Below are positions 1-10,970 of a DNA stretch of 64,000 nucleotides, in pieces. Position 1 is the stretch's first letter. Every line of letters starts with the position of its first letter. This stretch comes from Gonatopus flavifemur (taxonomy: Eukaryota > Arthropoda > Insecta > Hymenoptera > Dryinidae): contig JAFFJZ010000044.1 in the NCBI GenBank assembly GCA_018340375.1, positions 186,001 through 250,000 of the forward strand. The letters are read 5' to 3'. The notes beneath the pieces are model-generated. The model saw only the letters and a list, made by a program, of their open reading frames with translations, was not told the origin of the DNA and ran no database searches. Made by a program: the position numbers and the translations under genes.

Positions 1-1110
1 GCAATTTTTTACAGTGTACTGTACGGGAAGTAACAAGAGATCTTCCAGGTCACTAAAAGTGTCGCAAAAGGCCTCTTTAAAATATCTTCAATACTCCTCA
101 AGAGAAAGTTTCAAGATGTCTGAAGATATGTTGAGATATCTTTAAAATATCCTCAAGATATATTTTTGTTTACTGGGAACAGATTGGAATGCACAAAAAT
201 CGAATTCAAACTTCATACCTATGTCTATCTCTTTCCATGCAATTTTTATTCACGTTAATCCGTTTCTATCTGGCATCTCCAATAAAGCGATCGTTTCTAA
301 TGAAAAAAACAAGGGTCTATCAGAATGCAAACAAATAAAAATTGACCATTGGTGCTGCAAATTCATCCATGACTAACCGATATTTGGCATTAGTATCGCG
401 CAATTATGGAATAATATCATTCCAAGTTCCACCAATCTTTTTTTTTTCCAACATGGAACAAACATTCTCAAAAGAGTGGACCAAGCTGTTTTTTGATGCT
501 TGGCACAACATCAATTTACTTCACACAATCTACATTGAGCCGAGGATTGGCGACGATTCACCTCAAGCACGAACGAACGATGAACCAATCATGGATTAGC
601 AAATTGATAAAACCAGTTCATCAACTACCAATATTACTATAGCATTTTGTGTCGATCAACGTTGACTTAACATCAATTGCCAATATTTGGCAGTCAGTCT
701 TGCACCAAGCGTTATTCTATTGTTGCCATGGTAAAAGCCAACAATTTTCCTACATGTACCTGCATTCCGTATCAGACATATTTCATATCATTCGCTCATG
801 TTCGTACATGTGCGACATCCAGCTTCTGTCTCTTTATGACGGAAAAGCAGATGTGATGCTTATCAGCATGTTTTCGCGGTAAAGCATATTTCAACGTATC
901 CGGCTGTATTTGTATCTACATACCGTAATGTTCACATATATGAACTTTGAATGCTTGATATATTCTACTTGATTGACATTGTCGAATTGTTCAACAATTC
1001 TATGAAAAATTTGGATGAATTCAAACTGATCATTTTTGGTATTCAAATGTTATCCACATAGGAAAAATAGGTATGAGAATGATCTCGGAGGAATCTGGTT
1101 GAAAATTCGA
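1..1110. other. No gene recognised
   Basis: AT-rich DNA. Two short frames (342-599 and 649-882) exist, but they show no domain, no repeat-family match that I recognise and no convincing splice context. I treat them as chance frames. No tRNA or rRNA is seen. Confidence 0.5.
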
Positions 1111-1303
1111 TACACAGAGAAAATGATTTTGCTAAAAAAATACCATACTTCATAGTGTTCAAGCATTACTCTTACCCAAATCAATCATATCAATCACATA
1201 AAAATACCTCGAACAGTATCATAACATAACAGTACCATGTCGACAAAAACAACGAACACTATAAAGTATGATACTTTTCAGCATATCTTTCTTCTCCTTG
1301 TGG
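1111..1303. repeat. Foldback (inverted-repeat) element, ACACAGAGAAAA type
   Basis: The left end reads CACAGAGAAAATGATTTTGC and the right end reverse-complements to CACAAGGAGAAGAAAGATAT. The arms stay complementary inward to a shared segment around TACTTCATAGTGTTC and its counterpart GAACACTATAAAGTA. No coding frame is present. The left flank is TA; the right flank does not match it, so no target duplication is visible. It fits the small foldback class seen many times in this window. Confidence 0.55.
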
Positions 1304-1375
1304 TGAGTTTGCGAAAATATTGAAGTAATTTGGTGAAACTTTTGGAGGTTTTCCTAGAAAATATGAGGTTTAGGA

Positions 1376-1559
1376 ACACAGTAAGAAGTAAAACTTACTT
1401 CCAACCTTAGTATCGGCTTATTTGAAGATGCAGCCAAAACTAGCCCTATTTCAGCTGAAAGTAAGCATCCAAAACAAATTTCGACACAATGGAAAAGACT
1501 GAATTCCAGTCAAGTTTTCAAGTAAGATGCAACCACTTTCAGTCAGACTTTTTACAGTG
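1376..1559. repeat. Foldback element; copy related to 28753-28949
   Basis: The ends are CACAGTAAGAAGT and, reverse-complemented, CACTGTAAAAAGT. The interior contains GATGCAGCCAAAACTAGCCC, which recurs in inverted orientation near 28883-28902, so this is a dispersed family with at least two copies in the window. The arms are weakly complementary beyond the ends and there is no coding capacity. Confidence 0.5.
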
Positions 1560-1755
1560 AGGCTGCCATACTTTCTGTTAGTCTCTTAAAAAGATGACAG
1601 CGTCGCAAACAAAAACTTTTACCAACATCTCTCTCTCAAATTTTTCTAATATTGTCGCAGGTTTGCTACCGAACTTTTAGCCGAATTCTTCCGAGGCCAC
1701 TATCATTTGAATTGGTCCTACGTGGATACTGTTTATCCCTTCGTCTCGGTAGCTA

Positions 1756-2007
1756 CCCCCAGAAAAAAAGTTATAAGATTGACATCTGTGAAGTCAATAT
1801 TTAGACGATTTTGAAAAATCGTTTGAGCTACCATAATTTCAGTTGATTTCACAGCGGTGGATGTAAGATTTACATCAGCTGTAGTAAATCTCACATTAGC
1901 TGTTGTAAAATGAACTCGGAATATGGTAGCTCGAACTGTTTTTGAACTGAATCGCTCAAATATTGGCTTCGCAAAATGTAAATTTCACAACTTTTTTTCA
2001 CTCAGTG
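1756..2007. repeat. Foldback element, CACTGAGTGAAAAAAA type
   Basis: The right end reverse-complements to CACTGAGTGAAAAAAAGTT and the left end carries CCCCCAGAAAAAAAGTTAT. Inner arm segments (GTCAATATTTAGACGATT and its counterpart AATCGCTCAAATATTGGC) pair. A TA dinucleotide flanks each end, which may be a 2-bp target duplication. Confidence 0.5.
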
Positions 2008-2939
2008 TACCATAGAAATATGAAAATAAAGGGTGCACTGCAATGACAATCTTGTATCTCCGATCTCTCTTCTTTTCTTATCTCGATAAAGCAGTTCCAT
2101 CCTCAAATATGTCCTCTGCTCTTTTATCTGTATGATATAAACAGGTGTATTGTTCATCACTATCTCAGGAACGATCAATCCACTTTGCTAAAAATTGCGG
2201 ATGGAAACCAGACTTTTTGAATGTGGATACATGGTGAGAGGCACAGTTGATCAAGTCACATATAATTTCTACCTCATTCAGTCAGCTCTTCAGTTCTGGA
2301 TGAACGCACTTTCAAACGTACTGTCACTAACGAGAAACTAATCACGGAAACTAAGCAAACACCAGCGAATAATCAACGAGGCACGACCAATGTCTCAAAC
2401 GGTGGTTATGAGCAGTTGAGGAGACCATGAACAGTGAATCACGAGGAATTTATTACACTGAAAAAACGAATTCCCGAAAACAATGAAATATTTGATCGGA
2501 TAATCGTAACAAAATACTTAGTTGATTCGAATAATTTCACTGAATCAAACAAATATTTATCCAATCAAACAGACGTGTAATAGTACATGCTCATATACAT
2601 ATATACAGACAAAACATGCGTAAGATAGTCGAAATAAGATAAAAAGAGAGAGAAAGCACTAGAATAGTAACGGTAGGGCAGAGAGAAGAGTCGGCGGGAT
2701 GAGGGAATTCAGAAGTAATCCACATTAATTTGTAATCGATCGCTCCTTCTCGCTACGACTTTCACAAAAGGAACACTTTAAAACCCGATCAGGACATTTA
2801 TCTATTGTTGATTTAGAACTCTGGATAAGTACATGAATCATCTGTGGAAGTACTTCCAGCCCACCTCATTCGACACCACAATTGAAACGGCTTCATCGGA
2901 ATCATTCCCTGATCAAGATAAATTATTTATTAATAATCA
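2008..2939. other. No gene recognised
   Basis: Mixed unique-looking sequence. A lone CACTG plus A-run end (TACACTGAAAAAAC near 2454) resembles one terminus of the small foldback class, but I could not find its partner. A frame around 2196-2340 is open but short and unsupported. Confidence 0.4.
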
Positions 2940-4036
2940 TTAGGTGTATAACTTTACTTCCGCCGTTTTGCAATAGATGGCTGTAGCGGTAAGTGATAGT
3001 TGGAATAAATAGATCATAGATGTCATACAATAAGCTTAGGTATTTGTAAATATAACGCCATCGAAATATTAGTCAATTTTTGTCTGCATCATAAAGTTAT
3101 TCTCGATTCAACATGTCAGCTTACGAGCCAAATTCTCGTCATTTGCGGGAGGTTTTCATTTTCTGCTTTAATATGAAGAAATCTGCGGCTGAGGCTCATC
3201 GAATGCCCTCAAATACCTATTAGTGAAAGAACGTGCTGAGAGTGGTTTCAACGCTTCAAGAACGGTGATTTTAACGTCGAAGACCAGCATGGCGGTGGAA
3301 GAGAGAAAGTTTTCGAAGAAGCAGAATTGGAGACATCACTTGATCAAGACTCGTGTCAAACGCAAAAAGAATTGGCAGGATCATTGGGAGTGACGCAACC
3401 AGCCATTTCAAAACGCCTGAAAGTCATGGGAATGATTCAGAAACAAGGAAATTGGGTGCCGTACGAGTTGAAGCCGAAAAATGTTGAACGGCGTTTGTGT
3501 GTTTGTGAACAGCTGCTTGCAAGGCAAAGACGGAAGGGATTTCTGCATCGCATTGTAACTGGGGTCGAAAAATGGGTTCATTACGATGATCCCAAGCGCA
3601 GAAAATCATAGGGATATCCCGGCCATGCTTCCACGTCGACGGCCAAACCGAATATTCACAGTTCCAAGGTTATGCTCAGTATTTGGTGGGACCAGCTCGG
3701 CGCGTCGCGGCGTCGTGTATTATGATTTGTTAAAACCGACTGAACAATCACAGGCATTGGAAGACAAACGGCCGCAATACAACGAGAGACATGATAAAGT
3801 GATTTCACAGCATGACAATGCTCGACCCCATGTTGCGAAAGTGGTCAAGACATACTTGGAAACTTTGAAATGGGAAGTCCTACCCCACCCGCCGTATTCT
3901 CCAGACGTTGCTCCTTCGGACTATCACTTGTTTCGATCAATGGCACAATGGGATTCGTATGCTGCCCGAAGGATGGTAAAGTAGTGACCAGCGATGGACA
4001 ATGCTTTGAATCATAAATGTATAACCAGTTTTTAGG
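2940..4036 (+). mobile_element. Decayed mariner element (DD34D)
   Basis: The 5' terminal repeat appears to begin TTAGGTGTATAACTTTAC. The transposase starts at the ATG at about 3112. The 3' end is degraded: only a trace, TGTATAACCAGTTTTT, is seen near 4020, so the outer boundary is approximate. Length is about 1.1 kb against roughly 1.3 kb for intact mariners. The element is in forward orientation and broken by several frameshifts. Confidence 0.75.
3112..3984 (+). pseudogene. Mariner transposase pseudogene
   Basis: Mariner transposases cut and rejoin DNA at TA sites, using an N-terminal double helix-turn-helix for TIR binding and a DD34D RNase-H-fold catalytic core. Here the N-terminal region (about 3112-3320) is followed by an HTH-rich segment (3327-3611) with the SLGVTQPAISKRL motif, WVPYELKP, and IVTGVEKWVHYD where the family normally has D at the V of TGVEKW. 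The C-terminal core (about 3780-3984) contains QHDNARPH and SPDVAPSDYH; the two aspartates are separated by 34 residues. There are at least two frameshifts and in-frame stops (for example just after 3605, and around 3715-3760). The first catalytic D appears replaced, and the last part of the protein is missing. It cannot make active enzyme. Confidence 0.85.
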
Positions 4037-4039
4037 CAC

Positions 4040-4310
4040 TTTTAGCACGGAGTGCCTATTGCACCCGCTATCGTACGCTCTGACCGTATCTTCTGAAATA
4101 TTTGATTAATCCAATTGGAAGTTGGATAGTTTGTCATTTCATGCGATACTGATTGATAATCCGTGGGGTTGTCTGTATGTCTGTCTGTCTGTCTGTCTGT
4201 GCCAGGGATAACTCTGGACTGAGTGCACCAAATTGGATGAAATTTATAGAGGTCCTTCTTCGAATCCATCCCCCGAAACGATTTTTTTTTTATTGCAATC
4301 GCACAAGTCC
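4040..4310. repeat. Dispersed repeat with (CTGT)n tract
   Basis: Contains AGCACGGAGTGCCTATTG, then a CTGT tetranucleotide run at about 4175-4200, then a segment resembling the CTGT-led repeats at 58670-59740. No gene. I interpret it as a non-autonomous dispersed repeat; the frames across the CTGT tract are artefacts. Confidence 0.45.
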
Positions 4311-4906
4311 TTCTATTTTTTTAAAATTCTTTTCTGAAGAAATAGGTGATCTCGGAGAAAATTTTCTCCGCTGTATACATATATATACAGGGTGTCCCAT
4401 TTTAATTTTTATATCGGAATAACTCAAAAACAAGGAGTTTTGGAGGAAAATGTTTCGAACAAAAGTTGTGAGATTCCGAGGGGGATATCTGATGGTGACC
4501 TTGAATTTGGCCTCGGATTTCAACTTCAAGGTCATTCAGAGGTCAACTTTTGTTTCTCAAATAGAATCCCCTATTTTTGACTGCAGATTCAGATTTGACG
4601 TTGAAAAATAAGAAACTTTTGTCTGAATCATTTTTCCGAATTCCGCACAGATGACGCTCTAATCAATAAAAAATGAGTTTCATGAAACACTCGTATTGCT
4701 TTCTGTGTAAAACGACATTTAACTCTCCAGTGTTTTTTTTTCAGCTTCTGAGGATTACCGTCACCATTAGAGTCACCCAATGTGCACCACGAGGAGGTTG
4801 AGCGATCGGATTTCGCACATCTATGTGGCCCTGAAAAGGGCCGATTGTCTGGACTGTAGAGGTGTGTAATTTTTCACGACAAACGCTCTGCAATATGTAT
4901 GAAAAT

Positions 4907-5903
4907 TCACCGTATCAAATGTTCGATATTTGCACCGTTGACCTGTTGGCATAACCTAATTCGTCTCTGAAAATGTGGTTCTAACGACAAAAGCACATGA
5001 CGTGGAATCGTTCGGAAGACAGTTCGTATTCGGCGTTTCATGTTATCTCTGGTCGTTGGTGGTCTTTCATAAACTACATCTTTGATGAAACCCCATAAGT
5101 AAAAATCCAAAGGGGTAAGATCCGGAGACCTAGCCGGCCAGGCAATGTATCCACCGCGACCAATCCATCTGTGTGGGTAAGATGTGTTTAAGAAATTTCT
5201 GACAATTGCAGCGTTATGAGGTGGTGCCCCATCATGTTGAAGCCACATCCCGTTCCGCGTGTAGAGCTTCCAACATCCTTGGTAATTTTTCCCGAATCAA
5301 TTGCAGATAATTTTCCTTCCTAACAGTATGTTGGAAGAAATGAGGACCAATGATCTGACCATTCAAAATCCCACACCACACATTCAGAGTCCAGCGATGT
5401 TGATTGTCAACTTGTCGATGCCATCTGGGATTTCCCATTGACCAATAATGACAATTATGTCTGTTTATAACACCGTTACTGCGAAATGTTGCCTCATCAC
5501 TAAACATCACGTAATTGAAAAAACCAGGCGGTCGCTCCGAGGCCCATTGACCGAATTCAACCCTACGTCTAAGATCATCTTCACTTAATGCTTGCACCAA
5601 TGTAATGTGATAAGGATGATATTTACCAGATCTTAGTATGCGGTGTGCCATTGATCTTGGGATACCTAATTGGTGCTGGATTTCTCTGGTACTAACGTGA
5701 GGATTCAGGTGCACCATTCCTAAAACGGCCACTGAGCGTGCATCCATACGATTTCCATCATAACGCCTTCTGACTCGTGGGATATTCATTCTTCTAACTC
5801 GTCTTTCTATTGAGCGTATCGCCTGAAGTGAAGGCTGGCGTCTATTTGGATACGTCTCTCCATACAATCTTGATGCTGCAGCGTAATTACGTCGATATTC
5901 TCC
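4907..5903 (-). pseudogene. DD41D transposase (rosa-like), one frameshift
   Basis: The gene is read on the minus strand from about 5903. The N-terminal part (RRNYAAASRLYGETYPNRRQ) precedes a helix-turn-helix region (STREIQHQLGIPRSMAHRIL). The catalytic core has MFSDEATF, HNCHYWSMGNPRW, then QHDGAPPH, RWIGRGG and SPDLTPLDFYLWG. Counting from the D of QHDG to the D of PLDF gives 41 intervening residues, the DD41D spacing described for the rosa group of Tc1/mariner transposases. The frame shifts near 5232-5248, splitting the core between RDVAST and MWLQHDG. The C-terminus ends HLIR* at 4907. The start is unclear because an in-frame stop lies just upstream of FLLILGEY. Apart from the single shift it is well preserved. 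Confidence 0.85.
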
Positions 5904-6805
5904 TAGTATCAGGAGAAATCAAGTATTGCACCCCAAGAATAATCCATGGTATTGAGACCTTCACAACACTGATCAAAGATCTTCTTCAAGTTTGAATCGT
6001 ATATCGAAAAGAATTTGTGAGTGAATGAAGGATATTAAACATTCCGTTTCACTTATGTTTGTAAACAATGCTCTAGTATGAACTTTCTTGTTCATGATGA
6101 ACACAAGTATTGTTGTGTACTTGTGTTGGCGTGTGAGGGGAAAACTTGTGATATAAACTCGTCGCCTCTCCACCCCGTGTCTCAATTCATGTACGGAGAT
6201 AGAGGTGCCCTCCCCCCCCCCCCCCTGATCCTCGAATTATCGCTCACGACCTTCGTTCCGTCTATACAAAGTTTTGACATCGTGTGATATCTCAAGAAAA
6301 GTTACCCGTATCTCTTGCTCGTATCTCGTGTGTGGAGAGCTTCTCAACGTTATTTTTCGCAGCGTGGAAAAAAAATATCCAGCCTCTTCGGTGCAGGGTG
6401 CACCCTGACGACAAGATCTTCGAGCGAAATACGACTGAGGCCTCTTGGACTGATTGAACTGGTGTGTGTGGTATGGTCGGATGAAATCTGGCCAGATATA
6501 TAGATAAATATATATATTTCCTTTAGTGATTCACGCTATTGTATGTATAATTATTTTTTATTAATTATTTATCCTGATTCATTTACTAATGATTGTATTT
6601 TCACAAACGTTACATTTGCGCTCTTTCAAAGGTAGCATCTTCAATTCTGAATTAATTCATAATTAAAGAGTGTGAATTAAGACTACAGGTATTTCTTATT
6701 GATATCCGAGGTTGCATTTTCTATTCTTATAACGTTATGTTCCGCCTTTTCTCGTCAAAAGAAAGTCTTATCGGCGAAGGCCGACAACAACTCGTGTTTG
6801 GCAAC
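5904..6805. other. Middle of the DD41D composite; no recognisable gene
   Basis: Lies between the transposase 5' end and the inverted 3' copy. It contains a C homopolymer (about 6215-6228). A stretch at 6300-6500 has somewhat higher GC and an open frame of 62 codons that I do not recognise. It could be captured host DNA or the element's 5' flank. Confidence 0.4.
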
Positions 6806-7370
6806 AATTCACAGTAACGGTACTACGAACAGACATAATTGTCAATATTGGTCGATGGAGAATCCCAGCTAGGTCTCCGGATCTTACCACTTTGGATTTT
6901 TACTTATGGGGTTTCATCAAATTTTTAGGGCCACAAAGATGTGCAGATCCGATCGCTCAACCTCCTCGTGGTGCACATTGGGTAACTCTAATGGCGACGG
7001 TAATCCTCAGAAGCTGAAAAAAAAACACTGGAGAGTTGAATGTCGTTTTACACAGAAAGCAATACGAGTGTTTCATAAAACTCATTTTTTATCGATTAGA
7101 GCGCCATCTGTGCGGAATTCGGAAAAATGATTCAGACAAAAGTTTCTTGTTTTTCAACGTCAAATCTGAATCTGCAGTCAAAAATAGGGGATTTTATTCA
7201 AGAAACAAAAGTTGACCTCTGAATGACCTTGAAGTTGAGATCCGAGGCCAAAGTCAAGGTCACCATCAAATGTCCCTCTCGGAATCTCACAACTTTCGTT
7301 CGAAACATTCTCCTCCAAAACTCCTCGTTTTTGAGTTATTCCGATATAAAAATTAAAATGGGACACCCTG
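6806..7370 (+). repeat. Inverted, internally deleted copy of the DD41D 3' half
   Basis: Three short segments of the transposase gene appear here on the plus strand in gene order but abutted: 6808-6868 corresponds to the HNCHYWS region (5431-5490 reversed), 6869-6923 to RSPDLTPLDFYLWGF (about 5085-5140 reversed), then the 3' flank and TIR to 7370. The joins delete several hundred bp each. Confidence 0.8.
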
Positions 7371-7386
7371 TATATACCTCATTTTC

Positions 7387-8290
7387 TCCGCAGTCTTTGA
7401 ATATTCGCTATCTTGGATCGGATCAATGGATTGTTCTAAAACATGGGTCCTAGGGGTTTCCGAGGGTGCTGAATCCGAATCTGTGTTCAAATCCCGAATT
7501 CATCGTAGCGGATCCAAGATGGCGGATGTGAATTCAGTCAACTTTGCATTTGTGGACAGATTTTCATGAAACATGGGTTCCAGGGGTTTCGGAGGGTGAC
7601 GAATTCGAATCTGACGTCGAAAAACGAATTCAAGATGGCGTATCAGACATGGTGGGCGTGAATTTAGTGGTTTTGGCATTTATGGACGGATTCTTTTGAA
7701 ACATTGGTTCTAGGGGTTTTCGAGGGTGCTAGATTCGAATCTGGAGTCAAATCCCGAATTCAAGGTGGCGGATCCAACATGGCGGACGTGAATTTAGTCA
7801 ATTTCGCATTTATGAGCAGATTTATATGAAACATGGGTTCTAGGAGTTTCGGAGGGTGATGAATTCGAATCTGACGTCGAAAAACGGATTCCAGATGGCG
7901 GATTCAACATGGCGGACGTAAATCTAGTCAATTTTGCATTCATGTACACATTCATATGAAACATGGGTTCCAGAGGTTTCCGAGGATGCTGAATTCGAAT
8001 CTGGGGTTAAATCCCGAATTCATGATAGCGGATCCAAGATGGCGGACGTGAATTCAATCAACTTCGCATTTGTGGACAGATCTATATGAAACATGGATCC
8101 TAGGGGTCTCGGAGGGTGGAGGACCCAAATCTGACGTCAAAAAATGAATTCAAGATGGCGATCCCATTATGGCTCACGTGAATATAGTCATTTCGGCTCC
8201 AATGAACAAAATTATATTTTTATATGTAACACAGGTTCTAGGGATTTCCAAGGGTGCCGAATCAAATTCTGGGCTCCAATGTTGGAAGAA
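7387..8290. repeat. 130-bp tandem satellite, about 6-7 units
   Basis: The landmark AAACATGG starts at 7439, 7569, 7699, 7829, 7959 and 8089: exactly 130 bp each time, with a diverged seventh unit near 8228. Units share GGAGGGTG, AATTCGAATCTG and one or two copies of AAGATGGCGGA or ACATGGCGGACG. Unit divergence is moderate, with few indels. Confidence 0.9.
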
Positions 8291-9860
8291 AATAATAATT
8301 TCGATCTTCTCGTGTAAGCTTCACTGCATCCGAAGACCCTTCCAGAGCTGGTTGACGTTATGACAACTGCACACTTGTGAGAATCTAAAAGTGAAGGAAG
8401 TAGCTATTAAAACAAATGAAACCTGAAAATATTCGGATTCATTCCTAAATTACGCCCAAATAACCCTTCGTTACGCCTATTACGCCTAAATTACTCTTAG
8501 CTTACGCTTTCGTCGCGCTCCCAGGCTTTTTTTCTACCAGAACAGTTGAAATTCTACAGTTCTCCAGGTACATGTTTCTGAATCATTTGGGGATGGCATA
8601 AAGGATGGTAGGCAATGAGTTCCAGGCTTTCTGAACATTACATTTACAAAGTCTCTCAATTGAGGCAAAAACCGATGAGTGCCTTTCCATATATCCCCGG
8701 ATATCTGAATGGTTCAAAATGCGAGCAAAGCGAGTACACGTGGGCTACGATCCATTCAAAATGAGCGGAGCGAATTTTGAAGGGGGTTGGACTGCTGAGC
8801 GATGCGGAGCAGTCAGGGGACGGAGCCCTCCGATTTACAATAAAGCCTCAAATTTCGGAAAAAAACGGCGGAAGCAAAGTTATACACCTTATATTTTTAT
8901 CTCCTATTCATAATATGTCTACAGAGGTGTGAAAATTATGAGAATAATTGTTATTTCCAAAACAATTCCAACTTCTGCTTCAGATTATGCAATTATCTGT
9001 GAATTACTATTTTGTCTTGCTGATATAATAGTTTTTCATCTCCCATTTTCTGAGTTAATTATTATAACAATTTTTCTTTCCAATGTTTCCTTCACTCCAT
9101 TGATCTCAACACCTCGATCTCGAACTAAACAGTATGCGACGCTACATGCCCGCTGAAAATTTAGCATAGTCAACAATAAATTCCGACCAAGATATTTATT
9201 GATTTTCATCGTAACTCAACTGTTATTCCTTATTATGTATATAAACTTTATACAATGAAATACCAGTTCTTAACATCCAAATATTGGACATTGTTGACTA
9301 TTTAGAGACATATGAAGATGCTCATGATACAAAAGAACTTTGTACAAATGAGATTGTTATATAGTAATCATGAAATATTCTTCCGTTCAAAAATGGAGGG
9401 CTTAAGAACTATTGATATTAACAATCAAAACCAGTATTACATGAATAATTGCATACTCTTATGGAAACGTTGGAACGCTTTTGGGAATTACAATTATTCT
9501 AATAATTTTCACATCTTTGTATGTGTATTCGCCGCTTGTATCTTTTAATCGATTTGACTTATGATCCGATCAAATAATTTTACTGCTACATTTTGTCCGA
9601 ATCTATTAATTTTCAACGATTCCACCTCTTTAGTAACTCCTTACGTGCGAATGGCTGCAACAACCGGCCTTTAGATGTATCAATTTTAATCCCTAGATTT
9701 TGTGATGGAATTGTGGTTTTTCTCTTTAATTATCAAATCGAACTTGAATAGCGTATACTGATATCAATTTATTTTCAAATTTTTTATATAATCCTTATGC
9801 ATAATCGTGTCCTTTTTGGTGTTCTTTTATCAATGAGAACGAGTTGAAATTACTTGGCTT
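8291..9860. other. No gene recognised
   Basis: AT-rich. There is a degenerate TTACGCC reiteration at 8450-8510 and a GC-richer patch at 8715-8850 (AGCGGAGCGAATTTTGAAGG region) that looks like a transposon scrap. Frames at 8929-9156 and 9312-9548 have no recognisable features. Confidence 0.4.
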
Positions 9861-9908
9861 CATTATAGACGTTTAATGTTCTACAAAATATTCCGCTAAT
9901 GAGAATGG

Positions 9909-10970
9909 ATGTTTGATCGATTTAGTAAAATTGTATTTAAATCAACTAATCATGACTTCATTTCGACTTTTCAATCAATTATAATATTTAAATATTTTAT
10001 TGGACTTAAATATTTTATAGGAGTTCGTCTCCGGCCTTCGTTTGGAAGTGTGAAGTTATCGGGCATTGAAACAAAAGTGGATAATGTTGAATCAAAATTC
10101 AATGGGCTTGATTCAAAAGTAAGTTCTGTGGAACTTTTTGTGAGGGAAGTGAAATCATCAATCGATAGAGTATTCAGTGAGGTGGTGAAACTTCAAGAAA
10201 AACAAGATGATTTAGAAAAAAAATGTGAGGATTTGGGGAAAAAATGCGATTACTTAGCTGTACAAAAATCCAATCTATGCAAAGAAATTGAGTTCTTAAA
10301 ACGTAAAGAACGCGTAAAAAATCTCATTATATATAATATAACAGACATGGAAGAATCGAACCATGATCTGATGAAAACAATTCTTGAGATTTCCAAGGCC
10401 GTGCGTATTGATATTCCCAGTCATGTTATTGATCATGTAAGACGGCTTGGTAGTGTTGAGGGAAATCGTCCAGTTCTCGTGTCTTTGACTACACAGAAAT
10501 TCAAAAAAAATATTTTCAAACACGCGACGAATTTTCACGAACACAATCTTAGCATTTCCAATGATTATTCTAAGGAAGAACGGGAGATCAGTCGTACGCT
10601 CAGAAACGCTCAAATACAACTTGATAAATCGGGGAAATCATCTATACTCAGGGGCTTTAAACTCATCGTGGATAACATATCGTACGATGTTCAATCTGTC
10701 AAGACTCTATTGACAGGTTCCTCCCTCTCTTTGCAGACCGATGATGATGAAGATAACAATCGCAGTGCTCACTCACAGGAATCTACTATCTCCTCCGCAA
10801 GCAGAAAGAGGGGAAGGCCTAAGGGCTCTACTTCTCTCGTCCAGAAAAAACATAACAGGACTGATCGACCACCGTCTATTATTCTCCATTTATCACACAA
10901 ACTAAACCGTATACGAAGAAAGATTCTACGAAATCAAAATAGCAACCAACTAAAGCATGTACGCCTTTAG
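9909..10970 (+). CDS. LINE ORF1 protein (nucleic-acid chaperone type)
   Basis: An uninterrupted 353-codon frame. Residues about 50-130 form heptad-rich helix typical of the trimeric coiled coil of LINE ORF1 proteins (VDNVESKFNGLDSKVSSVE, KLQEKQDDLEKKCEDLGKK). The central part (about 140-230) has LIIYNITDMEE and VRRLGSVEGNRPVLVSL, resembling the RRM-like fold of ORF1, followed by a region like the C-terminal domain (SNDYSKEEREISRTLRNAQI). The tail is basic and Ser-rich, with KRGRPKGSTS, an AT-hook-like motif. Such proteins coat the LINE RNA. The first about 40 residues (AT-rich codons) may not be native; a later in-frame start is possible. It is the only intact ORF in this element. Confidence 0.7.
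   Translation: MFDRFSKIVFKSTNHDFISTFQSIIIFKYFIGLKYFIGVRLRPSFGSVKLSGIETKVDNVESKFNGLDSKVSSVELFVREVKSSIDRVFSEVVKLQEKQDDLEKKCEDLGKKCDYLAVQKSNLCKEIEFLKRKERVKNLIIYNITDMEESNHDLMKTILEISKAVRIDIPSHVIDHVRRLGSVEGNRPVLVSLTTQKFKKNIFKHATNFHEHNLSISNDYSKEEREISRTLRNAQIQLDKSGKSSILRGFKLIVDNISYDVQSVKTLLTGSSLSLQTDDDEDNNRSAHSQESTISSASRKRGRPKGSTSLVQKKHNRTDRPPSIILHLSHKLNRIRRKILRNQNSNQLKHVRL

Larger units (their letters stand above)
4388..7370. mobile_element. DD41D IS630/Tc1/mariner element with inverted 3'-end duplication
   Basis: Both outer ends begin with CAGGGTGTCCCATTTTAAT reading inward (4388 forward, 7370 reverse), and both are flanked by TATA, giving the TA target duplication expected of this superfamily. 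The outer 430-470 bp on each side are inverted copies (4388-4860 against 6930-7370). The left side carries the minus-strand transposase. The right side carries, on the plus strand, short pieces of the same transposase gene joined to its 3' flank, with internal deletions. The structure is therefore 3' end, gene, 5' flank, unrelated middle, then an inverted deleted copy of the 3' end. A second family member lies at 62535. Confidence 0.85.

Noticed and set aside
342..599. 85-codon frame at the window start
   Set aside because: No recognisable motif and composition like the flanking non-coding DNA.
10296..10619. 107-codon minus-strand frame inside LINE ORF1
   Set aside because: Shadow of the plus-strand ORF1, which has clear coiled-coil and RRM-like features.
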